Assembly: GCA_019843655.1 (NCBI GenBank)
Contig: JACDQD010000009.1
Span: forward strand, 25,348,161-25,412,160
Length of the DNA: 64,000 nt
Direction of reading: 5' to 3'
Source: Lethocerus indicus
Lineage: Eukaryota; Arthropoda; Insecta; Hemiptera; Belostomatidae
Position numbers and translations under genes: made by a program. Shown piece after piece: positions 42,865-54,295 of the stretch. Each line of letters starts with the position of its first letter. Positions within the stretch are counted from its first letter, which is position 1. Under the pieces are notes generated by a model. It ran no database searches. It saw only the letters and a list, made by a program, of their open reading frames with translations, and was not told where the DNA came from.

Positions 42865-43312
42865 GGTGCCAAAAAAAAAACCACCCTTTGACAGTCCACA
42901 CAACTTGCAGACCGGTTTGGTCGTAGTTTTCAGTCTCACATTTTCGGCGAAACTGTAGCCTAAAGTCCAACTATTGAGATAACACTAGACAGCGCCAACA
43001 TGCTGACTGCAACATGTTGGATGGATTGTCGAAATTGATCCAATGTCCAATCTGGGCTTTTGTGTCGATAGACGACCTCCTTTAGTGTCGCCCCCACCCC
43101 CACGTAGGTAAAAGTCCATAGGAGTTAAGTCTTGGATGCTCTACAGCGGCTCTAAGGCCTCTATCCATCTTCATGGTAGATATTTGTCGGGGATAAGCCC
43201 GTACAACGCTTGTAAGACTACAAACTTATAATAAGACGATTCCGTCAATTGGGTTGCAATTTGTTGTGGACTTTGTGGAAAAACGGTGGATACATTTTTT
43301 TTTTTTTTTTCC
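42865..43312 (-). pseudogene. Tc1/mariner-superfamily transposase remnant between inverted ends
   Basis: On the minus strand 43,103-43,131 reads DLTPMDFYLR and, after a frame change, 43,064-43,089 reads TLKEVVYR. Together they correspond to the family signature SPDLTPxDFxLWG...LKxxVY near the third catalytic residue. The ends CCAAAAAAAAAACCACC with TTTGACAGTCCA, and AAAAACGGTGGATACATTTT, match those of the elements at 57,609 and 61,668. Frameshifts and loss of the rest of the gene make it dead. Confidence 0.6.
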
Positions 43313-43739
43313 GTACCCCTCCGTATTACGTACCTCAGGACGTCCAAGGTGGAAGTGGCCGACTATAGTTTATTGAATATTCGGGCGCGAAAAACGGTCC
43401 GAATAACGTTTCGCCGTGGACGTTCTCTATTGTCCGGGAGTTGTGGCCGCCCCCCACCCCCTTCACCCCCATTTCACCGGACCTCTTTCTGAAAGGCAAT
43501 TTTCTCCGATTAGGTCTCATAAAGGAGGAGGAGGAGGAGGAGGAGACGGCCCTCACAGTCCTCAGTGACAACATAACCGCTTTTTCTTTTTTTTTTCACT
43601 TCACCCAAGTTATACGCGTCGGCGATTCGCCGTCACGTCACGTCATCATCGCGTCACGTGTCACACCGCCGCGACGCGGAGACGTCGTCGAATTGGGGGA
43701 CGAAATATTTTCTCTTCCCGACCATTAAATAATAGTCGC

Positions 43740-44225
43740 ACTACAACAACTACAGTCTTTGGACTGTCCTCCAAGTTGAACACTGAACTCGGATGGATCG
43801 GTACTTTCGCTCCTGATGGCCTCGCTCTTCAGGTCTCGAGGAAAAGGGATTGGAACTGAAGGATTTATACCCCGGGGGGGGGGAAGCCGCTAATTCTTGA
43901 ACTAACCGCACTTTTAGATGTGATTGTGGATTATTCTATTGGATTTTTCGAAGGATTACGGATTTGCAAGAGTTAGACTGCAAATTAATAATTTGTTCGA
44001 AAGTTTGTTGAGTCCAAAGATGGGGATTGTGACCAACATGCGTGGATATAATTTGAGACTGATTGAAGACATTTACGCGTAAATTTTCTTGATTCCGTAA
44101 GCCCCCCAGATAGGTTTCAGTAGGGGGTTGTAAATTAATTATTTGTTCGAGACTTATAGGGTTTTTGATCCGTAGTCCAGGAGTCTTAGTTTCTGTAAGT
44201 TTCAGTTTTCTGTACGCGGATTCCA
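43740..44225. repeat. Diverged copy of the 34.9/37.9-kb repeat family
   Basis: Order shared with 37,860-38,645: a CGGTACTTTCGCTCCTGATG region, GGATTTATACC, TTTTTCGAAGGATTACGG, GGTTTCAGTAGGGGGTTGTA and GCGTGGATATAATTTGAGAC. A long G run interrupts it at 43,874. Confidence 0.55.
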
Positions 44226-44323
44226 CGTGTCGATCTTCTGCCTGAGAGTTTCGTGAATTATATCCGTTAGTTGTTCAGAAAAACGATAAAAGTATTATTA
44301 TTATTATCGTTTCAAGTTCTATA

Positions 44324-44494
44324 GGTCCGGCAACTAAATAATTGCGCAAACCTTCTCATCTCTGGGCGTTGAACCACGAATATTACATTTTTTGGTACGC
44401 AGTTGGGGCGCGTTTAATAAATACATTTCAGTATACTCTGCTGTAGGTTTGAACGTGCGTAGAAATAAACAAATAATGACTTAGTTGCCGGTCC
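44324..44494. mobile_element. Short mariner-like MITE (171 bp)
   Basis: The left end GGTCCGGCAACTAAATAATT mirrors the right end AATGACTTAGTTGCCGGTCC. TA precedes it (44,322-44,323); TT follows, so one duplicate has decayed or drifted. No ORF. Confidence 0.65.
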
Positions 44495-45071
44495 TTCGGG
44501 CCCGAGCCCTTTTTCGCTTGTCGTTGACCGATTTGACGTTGAAAAAAAAAAAAAAAGTGTCGCGCTTCGTAACGTGCCGTAAAACTGGATGTAACAGACG
44601 AGAGATTATACTGTACGTGAGCGGATTTAAATTGTGTCGAAGAAGTGACTAACTATCCTCTCTTGTGGTCCCTCCTACCTGTGAAGGGTTTAATTCGGGC
44701 TTATGTGGTCGGAGGCAGGACCGGGGGGGTTGGAGGCCCAGGGCCCCTCGTCAGGTTCGTTAGGCCCCCCCCTAACCCCGGGACACCTACCACTTACCGT
44801 TTACCACTTACGGATTAGCGTTCGGGTTATTTATTTTTCAACCCGCCGTGTTTGGCCAACTGTGGCCCACGGAGAACGGCTACCGTATTATTGGGGGGGG
44901 GGGGCCGGCCCCCCCCATCCTTCGGTCAACATTTCAGTATTATGTTTATTAGTAGGCGATATCTCTCTCTGCGGCCCGTCCAAACGGCATTACGGGATTG
45001 GGCTTTCGGAAAAATGCTGCGACACGCCCGACTAGTTTACGTTTCTAGACCTTTCTAGACCGGCTAAGACT
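44495..45071. other. Non-coding sequence
   Basis: Contains an A14 run (~44,541) and a G12 run (~44,893). Short ORFs only. Nothing recognised. Confidence 0.4.
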
Positions 45072-45720
45072 TCTCAGATCACTTTTTTCGGTCAACACTC
45101 CGTCTCCGACCCGTCTATTTGGCGTTGAAAAAAACGAATTTTAGACCCTTTTCTGAGTTCGAAATGGCATTTTTTTAAACGACAAAAAACGGTTCTGAAA
45201 TGCGATTTCCAACCCCAAGAAACTAGTCGAACATACAGTTTTAACGCCCAAAAGGGCCTAAAATGCAATTTTCAATGCCGAATGTTGGTCGAAAATTCAA
45301 TTTTAACAGAAAAATAAGCTCTAAAATACGATTTTGACAACAAAAAAACGGGTTGAAAACCCATTTTTGAATTCTAAATAGATACTAAAGTGCGAATTTC
45401 TACACCGAAAGACGTCGCTAAAACCCAGTTTGGACGTCAAAATAGGGTCTAAAATGCAATTTTCAATGCAGAATGTTGGTCGAAAATTCAATTTTGACCA
45501 CAAAATAAGTTCTAAACTACGATTTTGACAACAAAAAAACGGGATGAAAACCAAGTTTTCAATTCTAAATTGATATTAAAGTGCGAATTTCTACACCGAA
45601 AGACGTCGCTGAAACCCAGTTCGGACGTCAAAATAGGGTCTAAAATGCAATTTTCAATGTCGAAAATTCAATTTTGACATCAAAACAAGATCTAAAATAC
45701 GATAACTCACGTTGGGATTC
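45072..45720. repeat. Dispersed duplicate A, with internal ~189-bp tandem repeat
   Basis: Starts AGATCACTTTTTTCGGTCAA and matches 48,283-48,765 closely in the same orientation. Inside, AAAATGCAATTTTCAATGC recurs near 45,260, 45,448 and 45,640, giving 2.3 units of about 189 bp. The units are built of 35-40-bp sub-blocks of the form AAAATxCGATTTT. Confidence 0.8.
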
Positions 45721-46144
45721 CACTTTTCACCGAATACCCCACTTTGCGCCTAAAAACGGCCTATCCGGAAAGACGATTACGTTTTTCAATAAGCCGGTCT
45801 CCGCTTTTAATACGGCCTACTGAAGACGGCGGCACGACCGTCGCACAAGGAATTAGGAAAAACCGAAATTTTCAATATATTATTGGGTCGACAACTAGGC
45901 AATTCACCTGCGACGCCCAAACTTTAGCTGCGGTGGTTTTTTTTTTTTTTTTATGCCTTCAATCCTAGAAAAGTCCGTTTCAGAATCCAATGTTGGAATC
46001 GCACAATTCATTGTTTGTAGTGACGCAAAAATTCGGTATTCGACGCAGCGTTGCCTGATAATGAAATAGCAGTGACAGTGTTCAAAATGTATTGAATACA
46101 GTTATATTCAATTGTATCTGAAATTGTGTATCGATCGCACAACC

Positions 46145-46515
46145 TGTTGTGCAACTGAGTAATTGCGGAATTAACCGACAACAAGTGGGGCGTTGTTGTA
46201 CATATTTTTAAGTGCGTCTTTGCGCACAGATAAGCCCCGTAGACGGTTTCCCAATGCGCGTTTGAAGATACATTCGGCTTTTCTCTGCAAAGTCCCTTGT
46301 TGTTGAACTATGCGGTTCCGAATCGATAACGGCCTTTATTCGGTCATCTTTTAATGAAAAATCAAAATTTCATTGACTCGACGCAATTTCGAGACCGAAT
46401 TTTTCAGAAAGGACCAAATAATAATCTTATCTGTGCAAAAATAGGCGTACTTAAAAATATGTACAACGCCACTTGTTGTCGGTGTATTCCGCAATTACTC
46501 AGTTGTCAACCCGAT
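46145..46515. mobile_element. Mariner-like MITE with long inverted ends
   Basis: The left side (CAACTGAGTAATTGCGGAAT, CCGACAACAAGTGGGGCGTT, GTACATATTTTTAAGTGCGT, GCGCACAGATAAG) is mirrored on the right (CTTATCTGTGCAAAAATAGG, GTACTTAAAAATATGTACAA, CGCCACTTGTTGTCGG, ATTCCGCAATTACTCAGTTG). The ends are about 95 bp, much longer than a basic mariner terminus. It is the best-preserved copy of the subfamily with the ACATATTTTTAAG block. Confidence 0.7.
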
Positions 46516-46599
46516 ATATCTTCATTAACGGCATTAACAATTTTTTTAAATTTTCTATAATAATGCATTTCTCGTCGTTATAATGTCAACCTAATTATA

Positions 46600-47345
46600 G
46601 GCAAAAATTGGCCTTATTGGGGCTAGAAATGGCATTTTCGGGGCTAAATATGGCATTTTCTGGCGTAAAATGGCATTTTCTGGCGTAAAATGTCATTTTC
46701 TGGAGTAAAATGGCATTTTTCGGACTAAAAATGGTATCTTTCGAGCTACAAATTGTATTTTTGGGGCTAAATATGGTATTTTCTGGCGTAAAATGGTATT
46801 TTTCGGGCAAAAATGGCATTTTGGGCCTAAATACGGCATTTTCTGGCGTAAAATGGCATTTTTAAGGTTAAAAATGGCATTTTTCGGGCTAAAAAATGGC
46901 ATTTTTGGGGCTAAATATTGCATTTTCTGGCGTAATATGGCATTTTCTGGAGTAAAATGGCATTTTTCGGACTAAAATGGTATTTTTCGGGCTACAAATT
47001 GCATTTTTCGAGCTAAAAAAATGGCATTTTCGGGGCTAAATATTGCATTTTCTGGCGTAAAATGGCAGGTTTGGGGCTAAAAATGGCATTTTTCGGGCTA
47101 AAAATGCAGTTTTGGCGCTAAATAAGGCATTTTTGGGGCTAAAAATGGCATTTTGGGGCTAAATATGGCATTTTCTGGCGTAAAGTGGCATTTTTCGGGC
47201 TAAAAATGGTATTTTTCGGGTTACAAATGGCATTTTTGGGGCTAAACATTGCATTTTCTGGCGTACAATTGCATTTTTCGGCCTAAAAAATGGGCATTTT
47301 CGTGGCTAAATATGGCATTTTGGGGCCGAAAAATGGCATTTTCGG
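46600..47345. repeat. Short-monomer array, orientation 1
   Basis: Twenty or more degenerate units of about 30-40 bp such as AAAATGGCATTTTTCGGGCT and AAATATGGCATTTTCTGGCG. It ends in a mariner-like scrap (ATTACTTAGTCGTCAACCG, 47,345-47,375). ORFs with PKNAIF repeats are by-products. Confidence 0.85.
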
Positions 47346-47375
47346 TGCCGAAATTACTTAGTCGTCAACCGAATA

Positions 47376-48118
47376 CGAAAACGAAAGTTTAAACGCGGAA
47401 CAATTTACGCATCGGTATACCTAAAAATTAGTCGTATAGTCGAAATAATTTTTAGACTCGTGTCCACGGGGGTGGGTGGGGGGTGGCCGCGTTAATCTAG
47501 GGTGGTAGAGGGAGGGTCCTCCTAGAATTTAATTAGGCCGAATCGTCGTAAGGAGGGTGGACAACCCTCTCGCCACCTCCCAATATTACAACCGGCCCGA
47601 TCGTTTAGAGAATAAAAGGGTTGAGCGTTGACTTCACCCGAGAAACATCCCGCCCACCCCCAACCCCGGTTCTGTTACGCATTGCTTATTTATAAGCGAT
47701 TTGGACGGGCCGGGCGGGGGAAGGGTTGTTGTCGGAAGGGCCGCACTCAGTTATAGGGCCTAACGTCGTTACTGCCGTCGGCGGCCCTAATGGCCCGGAA
47801 AAAAATGTTTCATTAATCCGGCCCGACGTCCTCCGCCGTTCCGCTATTATCTGCAATGGGCGCAGAATTTCAACCCCCAACACCTAACCCGATTATTATT
47901 GCTATAAAGAAAATAATGTAATTTGAGCTCATATTATGTACGATCCATATCCTTTGACTGAATGCGCGGGACAGATCGTGGAAAAGTTTTTAAATCGGTC
48001 CTTCGCGTTCAGAACCGGTTTATCACTAGAAATCGTATTATAAACGGCTTTTATACAGTCAGAACTGCTAACGGTAGCCGTTTCTCGTCGGCCAAAACTA
48101 CTTTTAAGACCCATTTCT
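47376..48118. other. Non-coding sequence
   Basis: GC-rich patches at 47,468-47,490 and 47,640-47,720. No gene recognised. Confidence 0.4.
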
Positions 48119-48275
48119 GCCAGACCGGTTTTTTGCGGCCGCTCGCCATCTTCAGTAGCGCCGTGTTCAGTGGTCACTGTCGGCACTCTGGACGACGGCA
48201 CTTCAGCGACCAGACAACAGCGCTACTGAAGATGGCGAGCGGCCGCAAAAAACCGGTCTAGCGAAAGACCAGACC
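48119..48275. mobile_element. Foldback (hairpin) element copy 14, compact
   Basis: GCCAGACCGGTTTTTTGCGG and CGCTCGCCATCTTCAGTAGC mirror CTACTGAAGATGGCGAGCGG and CCGCAAAAAACCGGTCTAGC with a ~65-bp loop. Both cores are the intact ATGGCG form. It adjoins duplicate B, and a trace of the same boundary (CTAGACCGGCTAAGAC) precedes duplicate A at 45,054. Confidence 0.8.
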
Positions 48276-48282
48276 TTCTAGA

Positions 48283-48765
48283 TCACTTTTTTCGGCCAAC
48301 ACTCCGTCTCCGACCCGTCTATTTGGCGTTGAAAAAATGAATTTTAGACCCTTTTCTGAGTTCGAAATGGCATTTTAAACGACAAAAAAAACGGTTCTAA
48401 AATGCGATTTCCAACCCCAAGAAACTAGTCGAACTGCCAGTTTTAACGCCAAAAAGGGCCTAAAATGCGATTTTCAATGTCAAAAGTTGGTCGAAAATTC
48501 AATTTTAACAGAAAAATAAGCTCTAAAATACGATTTTGACAACAAAAACAGGATGAAAACCAAGTTTTGAATTCTAAATAGATACTAAAGTGCGAATTTC
48601 TACACCGAAAGACGTCGCTAAAACCCAGTTTGGACGTCAAAATAGGGTCTAAAATGCAATTTTCAATGCAGAATGTTGGTCGAAAATTCAATTTTGACCG
48701 CAAAATAAGGTCTAAAATTTTCACCGAATACCCACTTTGCGCCTAAAAACGGCATATCTGGAAAG
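48283..48765. repeat. Dispersed duplicate B of 45,072-45,720
   Basis: Near-identical in order to duplicate A up to the first internal unit, but lacks the second and third internal repeats and then continues into the short-monomer array. The copies probably differ by expansion or loss of one ~189-bp unit. Confidence 0.8.
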
Positions 48766-49795
48766 ATTTAGCGCCTGAAAACCAAATTTTTGAGCCTAAA
48801 AACAGCATTTTCGTGCCTATTTTTCGCCTAAAAACCGCAATTTGCCGTTTTTCGGCGCAAAATGAGCACAAAAATGCGATTTTTAGACACAAAAATGGGT
48901 TTTAGACACATAATCGGCCCAAAAATAAGGTTTTCAGGCCCAAAATTGGCCCAAAAATGCGGAATTTAGGTCTAAAATCGGCCAAAAAATACGGTTTTTA
49001 AGCCCAAAAATGAGGTTTTTTTGGCCCAAAATCAGTCAAGAAAAGCGGATTTTTGACACTAAATCGGCCCAAAAATGCGGTTCTCAGGCGCAAAGTTGGC
49101 CCAAAAATGCGGAATTTAGGCCTAAAATCGACCCAAAAATACGGTTTTTAAGCCCAGAAAAGAGGTTTTTGGCCCAAAATCGACCCAGAAATGCTGTTTT
49201 TAGGCCCAAAATAAGCCAACAAATGCGGTTTTTAGGCCCAAAAATAAGGCTTTTAGGCCCAAAATTGACCCAAAAATGCTATTTTTAGGTCCAAAATAAG
49301 CCAAAAAATTCGGTTTTTAGACCCAAAAATGAGGCTTTTAGGCCCAAAATTGACACAAAAACGCGGTTTTCAGGCGCAAAATTGACCCAAAAATGCAGAT
49401 TTTAGGCCTAAAATGAGCCCAAAAATACGGTTTTTAAGCTCAGAAATAAGGTTTTTGGCCCAAAATCGACCAAAAAACGCCGTTTTTAGGGGCAAAATTG
49501 ACCCAAAAATGCTGTTTTTAGGTCCAAAATAAACCCAAAAATGCGGTTTTTAGGCCCAAAAATGAGGCTTTTAGGCCCAAAATTGACCGAAAAATGCCGT
49601 TTTTAGGCACAAAATCGGCCAAAAAATGCGGTCTTTAAGCCCAAAAATGAGGTTTCTTGGCCCAAAATCAACCGAAAAATGCCGTTTTTGGACGCAAAAT
49701 TGAGCCGAAAATTCGGTTTTTAGGTCGAAAATAAGCACAAAAATGGTTTTTTAGGAACAAAAATACGGCCGACTTTTTTAAAATTTCAAAAATTT
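48766..49795. repeat. Short-monomer array, orientation 2 (left flank of the satellite)
   Basis: Degenerate units of about 33-38 bp such as CCCAAAAATGCGGTTTTTAG and GCCCAAAATTGACCCAAAAA. This is the reverse complement of the units at 54,300-56,060. The last 50 bases (TCAAAAATTTTTGATTTTTT) lead directly into the 104-bp satellite. Confidence 0.9.
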
Positions 49796-52700
49796 TTGAT
49801 TTTTTAGCTCTCCGTTCAGGGGCAAGTGTAACTCACTTAGGGACACTTGTGGGTGGAATATGGGATCGATCTGCGAAAATTTTCGAAAAACCTAAATTTT
49901 CGATTTTTGACCCGCCCTTTTAGGGGCAAGTGTAACTCACATTGGTACACTTGTGGGTGGAATATGGGATCGATCTGCGAAAATTTTCGAAAAACCTAAA
50001 TTTTCGATTTTCGACCCGCCCTTTTAGGGGCAAGTGTAACTCACATTGGTACACTTGTGGGTGGAATATGGGATCGATCTGCGAAAATTTTCGAAAAACC
50101 TAAATTTTCGATTTTGACCCGCCCTTTCAGGGGCAAGTGTAACTCACATTGGTACACTTGTGGGTGGAATATGGGATCGATCTGCGAAAATTTTCGAAAA
50201 ACCTAAATTTTCGATTTTCAACCGCCCTTTTAGGGGCAAGTGTAACTCACATTGGTACACTTGTGGGTGGAATATGGGATCGATCTGCGAAAATTTTCGA
50301 AAAACCTAAATTTTCGATTTTTGACCCGCCCTTTTAGGGGCAAGTGTAACTCACATTGGTACACTTGTGGGTGGAATATGGGATCGATCTGCGAAAATTT
50401 TCGAAAAACCTAAATTTTCGATTTTCAACCCGCCCTTTCAGGGGCAAGTGTAACTCACATTGGTACACTTGTGGGTGGAATATGGGATCGATCTGCGAAA
50501 ATTTTCGAAAAACCTAAATTTTCGATTTTCAACCCGCCCTTTCAGGGGCAAGTGTAACTCACATTGGTACACTTGTGGGTGGAATATGGGATCGATCTGC
50601 GAAAATTTTCGAAAAACCTAAATTTTCGATTTTTGACCCGCCGTTTCAGGGGCAAGTGTAACTCACATTGGTACACTTGTGGGTGGAATATGGGATCGAT
50701 CTGCGAAAATTTTCGAAAAACCTAAATTTTCGATTTTCAACCCGCCCTTTTAGGGGCAAGTGTAACTCACATTGGTACACTTGTGGGTGGAATATGGGAT
50801 CGATCTGCGAAAATTTTCGAAAAACCTAAATTTTCGATTTTTGACCCGCCGTTTCAGGGGCAAGTGTAACTCACATTGGTACACTTGTGGGTGGAATATG
50901 GGATCGATCTGCGAAAATTTTCGAAAAACCTAAATTTTCGATTTTCCCCGCTGTTTCAGGGCAAGTGTAACTCACATTGGTACACTTGTGGGTGGAATAT
51001 GGGATCGATCTGCGAAAATTTTCGAAAAACCTAAATTTTCGATTTTCAACCCGCCCTTTCAGGGGCAAGTGTAACTCACATTGGTACACTTGTGGGTGGA
51101 ATATGGGATCGATCTGCGAAAATTTTCGAAAAACCTAAATTTTCGATTTTCAACCCGCCCTTTTAGGGGCAAGTGTAACTCACATTGGTACACTTGTGGG
51201 TGGAATATGGGATCGATCTGCGAAAATTTTCGAAAAACCTAAATTTTCGATTTTCAACCCGCCCTTTAGGGGCAAGTGTAACTCACATTGGTACACTTGT
51301 GGGTGGAATATGGGATCGATCTGCGAAAATTTTCGAAAACCTAAATTTTCGATTTTCAACCCGCCTTTAGGGGCAAGTGTAACTCACATTGGTACACTTG
51401 TGGGTGGAATATGGGATCGATCTGCGAAAATTTTCGAAAAACCTAAATTTTCGATTTTCAACCCGCCCTTTTAGGGGCAAGTGTAACTCACATTGGGACA
51501 CTTGTGGGTGGAATATGGGATCGATCTGCGAAAATTTTCGAAAAACCTAAATTTTCGATTTTCAACCCGCCCTTTCAGGGGCAAGTGTAACTCACATTGG
51601 TACACTTGTGGGTGGAATATGGGATCGATCTGCGAAAATTTTCGAAAACCTAAATTTTCGATTTTCAACCCGCCCTTTTAGGGGCAAGTGTAACTCACAT
51701 TGGTACACTTGTGGGTGGAATATGGGATCGATCTGCGAAAATTTTCGAAAAACCTAAATTTTCGATTTTCAACCCGCCCTTTTAGGGGCAAGTGTAACTC
51801 ACATTGGTACACTTGTGGGTGGAATATGGGATCGATCTGCGAAAATTTTCGAAAAACCTAAATTTTCGATTTTCAACCCGCCCTTTTAGGGGCAAGTGTA
51901 ACTCACATTGGGACACTTGTGGGTGGAATATGGGATCGATCTGCGAAAATTTTCGAAAAACCTAAATTTTCGATTTTCAACCCGCCCTTTTAGGGGCAAG
52001 TGTAACTCACATTGGTACACTTGTGGGTGGAATATGGGATCGATCTGCGAAAATTTTCGAAAAACCTAAATTTTCGATTTTCGACCCGCCCTTTCAGGGG
52101 CAAGTGTAACTCACATTGGTACACTTGTGGGTGGAATATGGGATCGATCTGCGAAAATTTTCGAAAAACCTAAATTTTCGATTTTCGACCCGCCCTTTCA
52201 GGGGCAAGTGTAACTCACATTGGTACACTTGTGGGTGGAATATGGGATCGATCTGCGAAAATTTTCGAAAAACCTAAATTTTCGATTTTCGACCCGCCGT
52301 TTCAGGGCAAGTACACTTGTGGGTGGAATATGGGATCGATCTGCGAAAATTTTCGAAAACCTAAATTTTCGATTTTCAACCCGCCGTCACATTGGTACAC
52401 TTGTGGGTGGAATATGGGATCGATCTGCGAAAATTTTCGAAAAACCTAAATTTTCGATTTTCGACCCGCCCTTTCAGGGGCAAGTGTAACTCACATTGGT
52501 ACACTTGTGGGTGGAATATGGGATCGATCTGCGAAAATTTTCGAAAAACCTAAATTTTCGATTTTCGACCCGCCGTTTTAGGGGCAAGTGTAACTCACAT
52601 TGGTACACTTGTGGGTGGAATATGGGATCGATCTGCGAAAATTTTCGAAAAACCTAAATTTTCGATTTTCGACCCGCCCTTTCAGGGGCAAGTGTAACTC

Positions 52701-54295
52701 ACATTGGGACACTTGTTGCGGTGGAATATGGGGATCGATCTGCGAAAATTTTCGAAAAACCTAAATTTTCGATTTTCGACCCGCCCTTTCAGGGGCAAGT
52801 GTAACTCACATTGGTACACTTGTGGGTGGAATATGGGATCGATCTGCGAAAATTTTCGAAAAACCTAAATTTTCGATTTTCGACCCGCCCTTTCAGGGGC
52901 AAGTGTAACTCACATTGGTACACTTGTGGGTGGAATATGGGATCGATCTGCGAAAATTTTCGAAAAACCTAAATTTTCGATTTTCGACCCGCCCTTTCAG
53001 GGGCAAGTGTAACTCACATTGGTACACTTGTGGGTGGAATATGGGATCGATCTGCGAAAATTTTCGAAAAACCTAAATTTTCGATTTTCGACCCGCCGTT
53101 TTAGGGGCAAGTGTAACTCACATTGGTACACTTGTGGGTGGAATATGGGATCGATCTGCGAAAATTTTCGAAAACCTAAATTTTCGATTTTCGAACCCGC
53201 CTTTTAGGGGCAAGTGTAACTCACATTGGTACACTTGTGGGTGGAATATGGGATCGATCTGCGAAAATTTTCGAAAAACCTAAATTTTCGATTTTCGACC
53301 CGCCGTTTTAGGGGCAAGTGTAACTCACATTGGTACACTTGTGGGTGGAATATGGGATCGATCTGCGAAAATTTTCGAAAACCTAAATTTTACGATTTTC
53401 AACCCCACGCCCTTTTAGGGCAAGTGTAACTCACATTGGTACACTTGTGGGTGGAATATGGGATCGATCTGCGAAAATTTTCGAAAAACCTAAATTTTCG
53501 ATTTTCAACCCGCCCTTTTAGGGGTGGGTACACTTGGGTGGAATATGGGATCGATCTGCGAAAATTTTCGAAAACCTAAATTTTCGATTTTCAACCCGCC
53601 CTTTTAGGGGTGGGTACACTTGGGTGGAATATGGGATCGATCTGCGAAAATTTTCGAAAAACCTAAATTTTCGATTTTCAACCCGCCCTTTTAGGGGCAA
53701 GTGTAACTCACATTGGTACACTTGTGGGTGGAATATGGGATCGATCTGCGAAAATTTTCGAAAACCTAAAATTTCGATTTCAACCCCCCCCGCCCTTTTT
53801 AGGGCAAGTGTAACTCACATTGGGACACTTTGTGGGTGGAATATGGGATCGATCTGCGAAAATTTTCGAAAAACCTAAATTTTCGATTTTCAACCCGCCC
53901 TTTCAGGGGCAAGTGTAACTCACATTGGTACACTTGTGGGTGGAATATGGGATCGATCTGCGAAAATTTTCGAAAAACCTAAATTTTCGATTTTCGACCC
54001 GCCCTTTTAGGGGCAAGTGTAACTCACATTGGTACACTTGTGGGTGGAATATGGGATCGATCTGCGAAAATTTTCGAAAAACCTAAATTTTCGATTTTCG
54101 ACCCGCCCTTTTAGGGGCAAGTGTAACTCACATTGGGACACTTGTGGGTGGAATATGGGATCGATCTGCGAAAATTTTCGAAAAACCTAAATTTTCGATT
54201 TTCGACCCGCCCTTTTAGGGGCAAGTGTAACTCACATTGGTACACTTGTGGGTGGAATATGGGATCGATCTGCGAAAATTTTCGAAAAACCTAAA
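49796..54295. repeat. 104-bp satellite, about 43 units
   Basis: Unit: GGGGCAAGTGTAACTCACAT, TGGTACACTTGTGGGTGGAA, TATGGGATCGATCTGCGAAA, ATTTTCGAAAAACCTAAATT, TTCGATTTTCAACCCGCCCT, TTTA. Units are nearly identical; variants are TTTTAG/TTTCAG, CCCTTT/CCGTTT and GGTACAC/GGGACAC. Each has an 8-bp stem (CAAGTGTA/TACACTTG, 11-nt loop), the palindrome GATCGATC and the palindrome CGAAAATTTTCG. Deleted units lie at about 52,300-52,395 and 53,520-53,620. Confidence 0.95.

Noticed and set aside
50149..53878. Many ORFs reading MVHLWVEYGIDLRKFSKNLN
   Set aside because: Frames of the 104-bp satellite; the period is not a multiple of three, so no long protein results.
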